Under the pieces are notes generated by a model. The model was not told the origin of the DNA. It did no database searches and saw nothing but the letters and a program-made list of their open reading frames with translations. A stretch of DNA of 64,000 bases from Dactylosporangium siamense (GTDB lineage: Bacteria > Actinomycetota > Actinomycetes > Mycobacteriales > Micromonosporaceae). The stretch is taken from contig NZ_BONQ01000069.1 in the NCBI RefSeq assembly GCF_016862795.1, positions 1 to 64,000 on the forward strand. Reading direction: 5' to 3'. Shown piece after piece: positions 25,377-32,809 of the stretch (within the stretch, counting starts at the first letter, position 1; each line of letters begins with the position of its first letter). Both the position numbers and the translations under genes were made by a program.

Positions 25377-26780
25377 CTAGTCCTCCGCGTGGATCATCAG
25401 CTGCCGGGCGGCCTCCGCGACCGAACCGGAGATCGACGGGTAGATCGTGATGGTGTGGGCGAGCTGGTCGACGCTCAGGTGGTTCTCCACCGCCATCGCG
25501 ATCGGCATGATCAGCTCGCTCGCCTTGGGCGCGACGACGACCCCGCCGACGACCAGCCCGGACGCGGGCCGGCAGAAGATCTTCACGAACCCGTCGTCGA
25601 GCCCGTCCATCTTCGCCCGGGCGTTGCCGGCCAGGGGCAGCATGACCGAGCGCGCCGGGACCTTGCCGCTGTCGATGTCGGACTGGGTGATGCCGACGGA
25701 GGCGAGCTCGGGGTCGGTGAACACGTTCGCGGCGACGGTGCGCAGCTTCAGCGGGGCGACGGCCTCGCCGAGCGCGTGCCACATGGCGATCCGGCCCTGC
25801 ATGGCGGCGACGCTGGCGAGGGGCAGCAGCCCGGTGCAGTCGCCGGCCGCGTAGATGCCCGGGACGTTGGTCCGCGACACCCGGTCGACGGTGATGTAGC
25901 CGCCGGGGGCGACCTCGACGCCATACTCCGTCAGCCCCAGCGTGGACGTCTGCGGCACCGAGCCGACCGCCATCAGCACGTGCGAGCCCTCGACCGAGCG
26001 GCCGTCGGCGAGCTCGACCACGACCCCGCCGTCGACCCTGCGGGCGGCGGCCGCCCGGGAGTTGTTGAGGATGGTCATGCCCCGGGCCCGGAACACCCGC
26101 TCGATCGCCATCGCCGCGTCGGGGTCCTCGTGCGGCATGACCCGGTCCCGGCTGGAGACGAGCGTCACGTGGATGCCCATCGCCAGATACGCCGAGGCGA
26201 ACTCCGCGCCGGTCACGCCCGAGCCGACGACGATCAGGTGCTCGGGCAGCTGCGGCAGGTCGTACACCTGGCGCCAGTCGAGGATCCGCTCGCCGTCCGG
26301 GACCGCGGTCGGGAGCACCCTGGGCGTGGCTCCGGTGGCCAGCAGCACCGTTGAGGCCGCAATCACATACGGAGCGTCACTACCGGCCGGTGTGACCTGC
26401 ACCGCATGGGTGTGACCGAGCGTGTCCTCACCGAGGCGGGCAGTGCCCGTGACGAACTCCACGCCCGCCTTGAGCAACTTGGAGTGGATATCGCTGGACT
26501 GCGCGGCGGCCAGCCGCTTGACCCGCCGGTGCACCGCCGGGCCGTCGACCCGCACGTCGTCCCCGGGCGGGCCCATGACCCCGAACTCCTCGGTGTCCAG
26601 GTGCGCGGTGACCACGCTCGAGCTGGCGATGAACGTCTTGGACGGCACGCAGTCGTGCAGCACGCACGCGCCACCAGCACCTTCGGCCTCGATCACGGTG
26701 ACCTCGGCACCGAGCTGCGCGGCGACCAGGGCCGCCTCATAGCCCGCCGGGCCCCCTCCGATGATCACGATCCGGCCCAC
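25377..26780 (-). CDS. lpdA: NAD(P)H:quinone / disulfide-reductase family flavoprotein (LpdA)
   Basis: A 467-residue flavoprotein of the dihydrolipoamide dehydrogenase family: FAD-binding GGGPAGYEAALVA (residues 8-20), redox-site region GGACVLHDCVPSKT (36-49), a second dinucleotide fold VVGSGVTGAEFA (near 180), the FAD GDCTG block (near 317) and a C-terminal interface domain. The C-terminal His-Glu dyad of lipoamide dehydrogenases is not seen, as in mycobacterial LpdA (Rv3303c), which works as a quinone reductase. GTG 26780 has AAGGGG about 8 bases upstream. As in mycobacteria, it is divergent from a GGCT-like gene. Confidence 0.93.
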   Translation of the reverse strand: MGRIVIIGGGPAGYEAALVAAQLGAEVTVIEAEGAGGACVLHDCVPSKTFIASSSVVTAHLDTEEFGVMGPPGDDVRVDGPAVHRRVKRLAAAQSSDIHSKLLKAGVEFVTGTARLGEDTLGHTHAVQVTPAGSDAPYVIAASTVLLATGATPRVLPTAVPDGERILDWRQVYDLPQLPEHLIVVGSGVTGAEFASAYLAMGIHVTLVSSRDRVMPHEDPDAAMAIERVFRARGMTILNNSRAAAARRVDGGVVVELADGRSVEGSHVLMAVGSVPQTSTLGLTEYGVEVAPGGYITVDRVSRTNVPGIYAAGDCTGLLPLASVAAMQGRIAMWHALGEAVAPLKLRTVAANVFTDPELASVGITQSDIDSGKVPARSVMLPLAGNARAKMDGLDDGFVKIFCRPASGLVVGGVVVAPKASELIMPIAMAVENHLSVDQLAHTITIYPSISGSVAEAARQLMIHAED

Positions 26781-26944
26781 GAACGCCCACCCCTTCTCGG
26801 CTTTGTCCCGCCATTCTCCCCCGTCGGCACCCGCCCCTGGGCAGCGACCCAGCCGAACGGCGCCGCCGCGCCGACGAGTGGATCCGAATCCGACACGCTC
26901 CGCAGTATTCTCTCCCGCACCCTGACGGGTTTATCGTCATCGCC

Positions 26945-27400
26945 GTGCGTCATTACGCCGCGTATGGCTCGAACCTGGACCCAGCCCGCATGCGGGCCTA
27001 CTGTCCGTATTCGCCGATGATCGGCACCGGCTGGCTGGAAGGCTGGCGGCTGACGTTCGCCGGTGAGGATGTCCTCGGCTGGGAGGGCTCGGTCACCACG
27101 ATCGTCGAGTCACCCGGCGACCGGGTCTTCGTCGCGCTCTACGACGTCCACCCCAACGACGAGAAGCAGCTCGACGAGGTCGAGGGTGCGCTCGCCGGCA
27201 CGTACCAGAAGCTGCACCTGCGGGTGGCGACCCTCGACGGGGACGCGACCGCGTGGGTGTACGTCTTCAACGGGTACGAGGGCGGCCTGCCGACGGCCTG
27301 GTATCTCGCCGAGATCGCGAACGCGGCGGCGAAGGCCGGGGCGCCCGCCGACTACCTCGACGCGCTGCGCGCCCGCCCCACGAAGACCGCCATGCCGTAG
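26945..27400 (+). CDS. gamma-glutamylcyclotransferase-like protein
   Basis: A 151-residue protein with the GGCT/AIG2-like fold: the substrate loop YAAYGSNL (residues 4-11), and the candidate catalytic Glu in DEVEGAL (near 79). Members cyclise gamma-glutamyl groups to 5-oxoproline; the real substrate in actinobacteria is not known. GTG 26945 lies 7 bases after TATCGT (26932-26937), so it is leaderless. The mycobacterial neighbour of lpdA, Rv3304, belongs to the same family. The 164-bp spacer to lpdA holds this promoter and otherwise shows nothing clear. Confidence 0.85.
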   Translation: MRHYAAYGSNLDPARMRAYCPYSPMIGTGWLEGWRLTFAGEDVLGWEGSVTTIVESPGDRVFVALYDVHPNDEKQLDEVEGALAGTYQKLHLRVATLDGDATAWVYVFNGYEGGLPTAWYLAEIANAAAKAGAPADYLDALRARPTKTAMP

Positions 27401-27449
27401 CCGCTGGTCGTCGGGCGCGGCGAACAGTCACCCACACGGCCGCGCGGCC

Positions 27450-28400
27450 TCAGCCGCCGAGCGGCCGCTCGTAGACGTCCGCCGCGAAGACCACCGACAT
27501 GCCCACGCCGGTGTACAGGTGGTACGCGCCCGTCGGGTTGGTCAGGTCGACGCCGAGACCCGCCGCGGTGCGCCCCTTGGCGGCGTACGCCGCGAACGCC
27601 GTGCGCAGCAGCGCCCCACCGATGCCGGTCTTGCGGTGCCCGCGCAGCACGGCCAGGTTCTTGACCCAGCCCTCGCCGCGCTCCACGGCCTGGTCGGCGG
27701 ACTGCAGCACGCCCACGATCTCACCGCCGGACAGCGCCACGAACCACTCGTCCCAGCTGGTCGACACCAGGCTGTCGATCCAGGTGCGCCAGTCCTCGTA
27801 GGACGTCGGCTCGAAGTCGGGGGCGTCGGCGAAGGCGGCCTCGAGCACCTCGTGAAACCGGGGCAGCTCGTCGGGGCGGACCGGACGGATGTCGAAGCCG
27901 GTGGGCGGGCGCTCGTCACCGGTGAGCGGGCGGGTCATCCGGGCGTGGCGCTTGACGAACGCGAAACCGTTGGCCTCCAGCACCGAGACCAGCGCCGTCT
28001 CCGAGGCGAGCGTCCCGGCCCGCAGCACGCCGTCGGCGAAGCCGTTGCCTCGCGACCGCTCGACCGCCCTGGCGACGGCCAGGTCCAGCAGCGGGCCGTA
28101 GGCGGGCTCGCCATGGCCGGGCCAGGCGTAGAGCTCGACGTTGTCGCGGGCGCCGCGCTTCGGGTTGTCGACATACGCCCAGGCGACCGGGACGCCGTCG
28201 GGGCCGGCGGCGAGCCACGTGTCGACCGCCGGATCCTCGGCCGGGGCGGTCAGGGTCTCCACGACCTCGTCCTCGGACCAGTCGGGCTCGCCGAGGGCGG
28301 CCATGTCGCTGGCCCGGGTGATCGCGAGGATCGCCGGCACGTCGCGCAGCGTGCAACCACGGACGGTCCAGCCGTCAAGGCCGGCCAAGGAATGAGTCAT
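27450..28400 (-). CDS. tandem GNAT acetyltransferase
   Basis: A 316-residue protein with two GNAT domains. The C-terminal domain has a standard acetyl-CoA loop (VLRGHRKTGIGGALLRTAF, about residues 245-263); in the N-terminal one the loop is degenerate, so only one half is likely catalytic. This two-domain layout recalls MshD-like and similar actinobacterial acetyltransferases, but substrate is unknown. ATG 28400 overlaps the preceding gene's stop (ATGA, 28397-28400), so the two are translationally coupled. Confidence 0.88.
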   Translation of the reverse strand: MTHSLAGLDGWTVRGCTLRDVPAILAITRASDMAALGEPDWSEDEVVETLTAPAEDPAVDTWLAAGPDGVPVAWAYVDNPKRGARDNVELYAWPGHGEPAYGPLLDLAVARAVERSRGNGFADGVLRAGTLASETALVSVLEANGFAFVKRHARMTRPLTGDERPPTGFDIRPVRPDELPRFHEVLEAAFADAPDFEPTSYEDWRTWIDSLVSTSWDEWFVALSGGEIVGVLQSADQAVERGEGWVKNLAVLRGHRKTGIGGALLRTAFAAYAAKGRTAAGLGVDLTNPTGAYHLYTGVGMSVVFAADVYERPLGG

Positions 28401-29155
28401 ACCGGTGCCGCCTCCTGGACGGTGGTCACCGCCGCGTCGAGCAGGTTGACGAGCTCGATGCGTTCGGTGGGTGCCAGTGCCCGGAACGCCTCGCCGGCGA
28501 TCCGGTCGGTCAGGGCCTCGGCCCAGCTGCGGCGGCGCACGAGCGGCTCGAACGGCGGGAACGGTGGCTGCCAGCCGAACGCCGTCGCGCCGGCCTCGCC
28601 CTCCGGGCCGGCGATGATCGCTTCGAGGGGGCTCAGGCCGCTGGCCCGGATCGCCAGGAGGTGCGCGGCGCCGCGGTGCTCGCGCAGCAGGTGGGCCAGG
28701 ACGGCGGCGCGGGCGCCGGGTGAGTCGTCCGGCAGCGGCATCGCCCGCCACGCCGCGAACAGCGGCATGCCGGCGGTCTCGGCGCTGACCACGACCCGCT
28801 CGGCGAGCTCGACCAGCTTCGGCAGCGCGTAGAAGCTCTCCAGGTGCTCGCGGCCCCACCGGCAGCACTCGTCGAGGTTGTCGGCGGCGATCTGCTCGGG
28901 CGGGGCGACCTTGCGGGCGGCGTCCCAGCCGTCCTGCACCGCCTCGGGCGCGATGAAGCCGAGCGCCGCGGCGACGGTGTCGGCCCGCACGTCACCGAGG
29001 GCACCGCCGCGGCCGGCGACGTAGAACGCCCAGCCGGTGAGTCCGATCTGCCGAGCGCGGCGCATGGTCTTGGGGTCGTCGCTGAACGCGCCGCCCAGCA
29101 TCAGGACGGCCTGCTTCGCTGCCGCTGCCGCCTGCTCGGGAGTCACCCGGCTCAT
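28397..29155 (-). CDS. SCO6745-family protein
   Basis: A 252-residue, helix-rich soluble protein of the actinobacterial SCO6745 (SalK-like) family, of unknown function. The recognisable stretch is the C-terminal FGWQPPFPPFEPLVRRR, common to the family. It precedes the GNAT gene with a 4-base overlap. The ATG at 29155 has a weak GCAGG upstream. Confidence 0.75.
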   Translation of the reverse strand: MSRVTPEQAAAAAKQAVLMLGGAFSDDPKTMRRARQIGLTGWAFYVAGRGGALGDVRADTVAAALGFIAPEAVQDGWDAARKVAPPEQIAADNLDECCRWGREHLESFYALPKLVELAERVVVSAETAGMPLFAAWRAMPLPDDSPGARAAVLAHLLREHRGAAHLLAIRASGLSPLEAIIAGPEGEAGATAFGWQPPFPPFEPLVRRRSWAEALTDRIAGEAFRALAPTERIELVNLLDAAVTTVQEAAPV

Positions 29156-29216
29156 TCTGCCTGCTCGGGTGGATCACGCAGTAGGCACACGTTCGTGGGA
29201 GGGCATCCGGTCGGGT

Positions 29217-30017
29217 TCAGGACAGGTCCGCGAGGGCGTCCTGCGCGATTTTCACCCGCTTCTCAGCTGATTTGATGGCTTTCTCCGCGGCGGCGACGGC
29301 GCGTTCCGCCTCGGACTTCGCGGTCTCCGCGTCGGTCAGCTGCTGCAGCGCCGTCATCAGTTCGCGCCGGGCCTGCTTGACGACCCTGGCGTGCTCCTCC
29401 TCGGCGCGGCGCCGCTCCTCCTCCCGCCGCCGGGCCTCGGCCCGCTGCTCCCGGTCGTCCTGGGTCGGCGCGGACCGTTTCGGGGTCACGGTGCTGAGGT
29501 AGGGCCCGTCGTCGCCGCCCTGGACAAGCCGCAGCTGCGGTCGTGGGGTCTCCCCGAAGCCGGTGTACTCGAGCGATTTCGTCAGCGCTCCCTCCTGTAC
29601 CGCCGCCGCCACCGTCGAATCAGCGAGCGCTGCCGCGAAGGTTCCCTCCACCTCCTGCAACGGAAGGTTGCCCCGGTCGGGTCCGGCGAGGCGGGCGGCC
29701 TCCCTCGCCAGGGCGGCGACGGTGGAGCGGCGCCGGGTCGACAGCTCGCGCAGCTCGGCGCCACGCAGCTCGCGTTGCGCGTCGCGGAGCTCCGCGGCCA
29801 GCTCCAGGAGCTCCTCGACCAGGTCGGGCCGCTCGTGGGCGAGGAGGTTGACCAGCCACGCGGCGACCGTCGGCTTGCGCAGCTTGCCGATCGTGCCGGC
29901 GAGCCCGGTGTCGCGCGCCGCGCGGGCCCTGGCGACCTCCTCGGCGCGCACCGCGACGAACTCCTCCGGCGGCACCGCGTACAACCTGGCCACCACGGCG
30001 GCGAGCGCATCGTCCAC
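29217..30017 (-). CDS. conserved actinobacterial coiled-coil protein, unknown function
   Basis: A 266-residue soluble protein. The N-terminal 120 residues form a helical domain (VARLYAVPPEEFVAVRAEE, then KLRKPTVAAWLVNLLAHER); the C-terminal 80 residues are a long charged coiled coil rich in Glu, Arg, Ala and Lys. No enzymatic motif is seen. I chose GTG 30017 because TACGAT ends 6 bases before it; another GTG at 30020 is only 3 bases from the box. It is divergent from the exonuclease gene with 22 bases between starts. Confidence 0.7.
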   Translation of the reverse strand: MDDALAAVVARLYAVPPEEFVAVRAEEVARARAARDTGLAGTIGKLRKPTVAAWLVNLLAHERPDLVEELLELAAELRDAQRELRGAELRELSTRRRSTVAALAREAARLAGPDRGNLPLQEVEGTFAAALADSTVAAAVQEGALTKSLEYTGFGETPRPQLRLVQGGDDGPYLSTVTPKRSAPTQDDREQRAEARRREEERRRAEEEHARVVKQARRELMTALQQLTDAETAKSEAERAVAAAEKAIKSAEKRVKIAQDALADLS

Positions 30018-30023
30018 CACCCG

Positions 30024-30033
30024 ATCGTAGGAT
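30024..30033. promoter_or_regulatory. overlapping divergent -10 boxes sharing TA
   Basis: The decamer ATCGTAGGAT holds TACGAT on the minus strand (30024-30029) and TAGGAT on the plus strand (30028-30033). The boxes share the central TA. Each lies exactly 6 bases from a start codon: GTG at 30017 and ATG at 30040. Confidence 0.7.
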
Positions 30034-30039
30034 CAGTGG

Positions 30040-30609
30040 ATGCGCGCGGACGTCTATTTCTCCCTCGACGTCGAGGCCGACGGCCCGATTCCGGGGCCGT
30101 ACTCGATGGTGAGCCTCGGCCTGGCCGTCGCCGGGCGCTCCGACGGGGTGTTCACCGCGGCGGATCCGACCGCCGACACGTTCTACCGGGAGCTGCGCCC
30201 GATCAGCGACGACTTCGTCCCCGAGGCCCTGGCGGTGTCCGGTCTGGACCGGGCGGCCCTGCTGCGCGACGGTGCCGACCCGGCCACCGCCATGGGCGAG
30301 CTCAGCGACTGGGTGACCCGCACCGCGGGCGCCGGGCGGCCCGTCATCGTCGCCTACCCGGCCGTGTTCGACTGGATGTTCCTGTACTGGTACCTGCTGC
30401 GCTTCACCGGAGCCAGCGTGTTCGGCCACTCGGGCTGCCTGGACATCAAGACCCTCTACGCGGTCAAGGCGGGCGTCCCGATCGGGGCGGCCGTGAAGAG
30501 CCGCATGCCGGCGCACCTGCTGTCCAAGCGCCGGCACACCCATCACGCCCTGGACGACGCCGTCGAGCAGGCGGAGCTGTTCGCGAACCTGATGGCCTGG
30601 ACCCCGTAA
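30040..30609 (+). CDS. DEDDh 3'-5' exonuclease-like protein
   Basis: A 189-residue RNase T/oligoribonuclease-like nuclease. The metal ligands of the DEDDh family appear as SLDVEADG (Asp10, Glu12), a middle FDWMF Asp (near 108), and HHALDDAVEQA (His near 169 and Asp near 173). It probably trims RNA or DNA 3' ends; physiological substrate unknown. The ATG is 6 bases after TAGGAT. Convergent with the MBL gene across hexamer repeats. Confidence 0.85.
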   Translation: MRADVYFSLDVEADGPIPGPYSMVSLGLAVAGRSDGVFTAADPTADTFYRELRPISDDFVPEALAVSGLDRAALLRDGADPATAMGELSDWVTRTAGAGRPVIVAYPAVFDWMFLYWYLLRFTGASVFGHSGCLDIKTLYAVKAGVPIGAAVKSRMPAHLLSKRRHTHHALDDAVEQAELFANLMAWTP

Positions 30610-30617
30610 CCCCAGTC

Positions 30618-30647
30618 TCAGCCTCAGCCTCAGCCTCAGCCTCAGCC
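30618..30647. repeat. five TCAGCC hexamers
   Basis: Five perfect 6-bp units lie between the exonuclease stop and the MBL gene. The fifth unit contains the MBL stop codon (TGA on the minus strand), so every unit repeats that stop. Confidence 0.85.
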
Positions 30648-31271
30648 GATGCTGGTGCCCGGCTCCAGGCGGGCGTAGCGGGTGCCGGACAGCCGGGTCA
30701 TGTGTCCGGTGACCATCTGCTGGCCGGCGTCCACCAGCAGGCTGTCGTGCAGCGCGAACGCCCGCTCCGGGGCGACGTCCCGGGTGAAGTCGATCGCCTC
30801 CGCGAGCTTCAGCCACGGCGCGGACACCGGCACGAACAGCGTGGCGATCTCCTCGTCCGGGACGTGGAACGCGTCGCCGGGGTGATACAGCGGGCCGTCC
30901 GGGGTGTCGATCACGAAGCCGACGTTGACGATCCGCGGGATGTCGGGGTGGATGACCGCGTGCCGGCCGCCGTGGGCGCGGACCGTCATCCCCGCGGCGA
31001 CGAAGGTGTCACCCGGGGCGACCGCGTACAGGTCGGCGTCGAGGTCGGCGAGCTGCGCCTCCACGTCGGCGTGGGTGTGCACGGTGAGCTCGGGGCGTTT
31101 CAGCGCCCGCAGCGCCTCGATGTCGACGTGGTCGAAGTGCTCGTGGGTGATGAGGACGGCGTCGGCGCCGTCGAGCGCCTCCGCCTCGGTGAAGACACCC
31201 GGGTCGATCACCAGCACCCCGCCGCCGTGCTCGATGCGCAGACACGCGTGCGTGAACTTGGTGATGCGCAT
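30642..31271 (-). CDS. MBL-fold metal-dependent hydrolase (UlaG-like)
   Basis: A 209-residue metallo-beta-lactamase-fold protein of the UlaG/RomA-like group. The metal-binding signature is THEHFDHVD (near residue 42), followed by a GGRHAVIH block and the YHPGDAFHVP Asp (near 130). Substrate unknown; the group includes lactonases and phosphodiesterases. Start ATG 31271 has GGAG just upstream. Confidence 0.88.
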   Translation of the reverse strand: MRITKFTHACLRIEHGGGVLVIDPGVFTEAEALDGADAVLITHEHFDHVDIEALRALKRPELTVHTHADVEAQLADLDADLYAVAPGDTFVAAGMTVRAHGGRHAVIHPDIPRIVNVGFVIDTPDGPLYHPGDAFHVPDEEIATLFVPVSAPWLKLAEAIDFTRDVAPERAFALHDSLLVDAGQQMVTGHMTRLSGTRYARLEPGTSIG

Positions 31272-31412
31272 GACTCCGTGTCCCTTCGCCGTGTTCTCGC
31301 CGTGGCCCTGCCGTGTCGTAACCGTGACGCCGCGCCCGGGAACCGGTGCGGCGCCCGGGTGCGTCCCAGGTGGCAGTTCGATCGCTCCGGTCGACCCTAC
31401 CCAGGAGGCGTC

Positions 31413-32780
31413 ATGTCAGTCAGGCGCACGAGACTGTTCCTCGCGGCGGTGAGTGCCGTGCTGCTCGTCGCAGTGAGCGGCTGCGGCGCCAGTGACAAGG
31501 CGGAATCCCCCGCCAGCACCGCTGACCGCGGCGTGGCCGCGCCCGGGGTGGCACAGGAGGGCGGCGCCGGCCCCGCCAAGGAGCCGAACAAGGTCCCCGA
31601 CAACCTCGACGTGGAGAACCGTTCGATCATCTACGCCGGCACGATGACCGTCCGCGTGGACGACGTCGACGCGGCGGCCGCCAGGGCCATCTCGTTCGCC
31701 ACCCAGGCGGGCGGCTTCGTCGGCGGCGACAACCGCCGGCGCGACGACCGCCGCTCCACCGGCACGCTGGTGCTGCGCATCCCGGCGGCGAAGTTCACGC
31801 CGACCCTCGAGCAGCTCAAGGACCTCGGCGACGAGGAGGACCGCACCATCACCGCGCAGGACGTCACCGACCAGGTCGTCGACGTCCAGGCCCGGCTGGA
31901 CAACGCCGCGGCGAGCGTCGACCGGATCCGCGCGCTGCTGGCGAAGGCGACCACGATCGGCGAGATCACCTCGCTGGAGTCGGAGCTGTCCCGCCGCCTG
32001 TCCGACCTCGAGTCCCTGCAGGCGCGCAAGCGCAAGCTCGACGGCCTGACCGCGCTGTCGACGATCACCCTGCAGCTGCTCGGCCCCGAGGCGGCGATCG
32101 CCAAGGACAAGGACGAGATCGGGATCGCGGCCGGGTTCAAGAACGGCCTGGCCGCGTTCCTGGCCTCGCTGCAGGTGGCGCTGACGGTGCTGGGCTGGTT
32201 GACCCCGTGGATCCTGCTGCTGGGTGTTCCGCTGTACGTCCTGATCCGGCTGATCCGCCGGTACCGGCCGAAGCGACCGGCACTGGTCCCCGCTGGCGCT
32301 CCGGCGGCGGGTCCGGTTCCGGGCTGGAACCCGCCGCCGTTCCCGGCCACCCCGCGCCCGGGACACGGCCCGCGCTCCGGCCCGCTGCTGGCACCGGTGC
32401 CGCCCGCCCGCGGCCCGGTCTCCGGACCGCCCGCCGCCACCGGTCCCGGCGCGGCTGGTCCCGGCGCGGCTGGTCCCGGCGCGGCTGGTCCCGGCGCGGC
32501 TGGTCCCGGCACCGCACCGCCCGCTCCCGCTTCGCCCACCACGGCGCCGGCGGCCACTGGTGGTTCGGCGTCGGGTGGGGCCGGCACCGATCCCGTGTCC
32601 ACTCCGCCGGTCTCCGCGCCGCCCGAATGGACGAGCCCCTCACCGGTGGCCGAGGGCCCCTCGCCGAAGGCCGGAGACGGAGACAGGGACGGGGACGGGA
32701 ACGGGGACGGGGACGGGGACGGGGACGGCAAGCCGGGCGGGTCACCGTTGCGCGACGAGGACGACCCGAAGCCGCGGTGA
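31413..32780 (+). CDS. DUF4349 lipoprotein with membrane helix and repeat tail
   Basis: A 455-residue protein. The signal peptide ends in lipobox VAVSGC (Cys near residue 24); the DUF4349 domain covers about 60-265, with a coiled-coil middle, and ends in a membrane helix (VALTVLGWLTPWILLLGVPLYVL, near 265-287). The C-terminal 165 residues are low complexity: four perfect copies of a 15-bp unit (32442-32501) encode GPGAA repeats, and a GGGGAC hexamer run near 32680-32730 encodes a Gly-Asp tail. A strong CCAGGAGG precedes ATG 31413. DUF4349 function is unknown; proteins of this type are envelope associated. Confidence 0.88.
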   Translation: MSVRRTRLFLAAVSAVLLVAVSGCGASDKAESPASTADRGVAAPGVAQEGGAGPAKEPNKVPDNLDVENRSIIYAGTMTVRVDDVDAAAARAISFATQAGGFVGGDNRRRDDRRSTGTLVLRIPAAKFTPTLEQLKDLGDEEDRTITAQDVTDQVVDVQARLDNAAASVDRIRALLAKATTIGEITSLESELSRRLSDLESLQARKRKLDGLTALSTITLQLLGPEAAIAKDKDEIGIAAGFKNGLAAFLASLQVALTVLGWLTPWILLLGVPLYVLIRLIRRYRPKRPALVPAGAPAAGPVPGWNPPPFPATPRPGHGPRSGPLLAPVPPARGPVSGPPAATGPGAAGPGAAGPGAAGPGAAGPGTAPPAPASPTTAPAATGGSASGGAGTDPVSTPPVSAPPEWTSPSPVAEGPSPKAGDGDRDGDGNGDGDGDGDGKPGGSPLRDEDDPKPR

Positions 32781-32809
32781 CCGTCGCACCACCGGTGATC
32801 CACGTCCGG

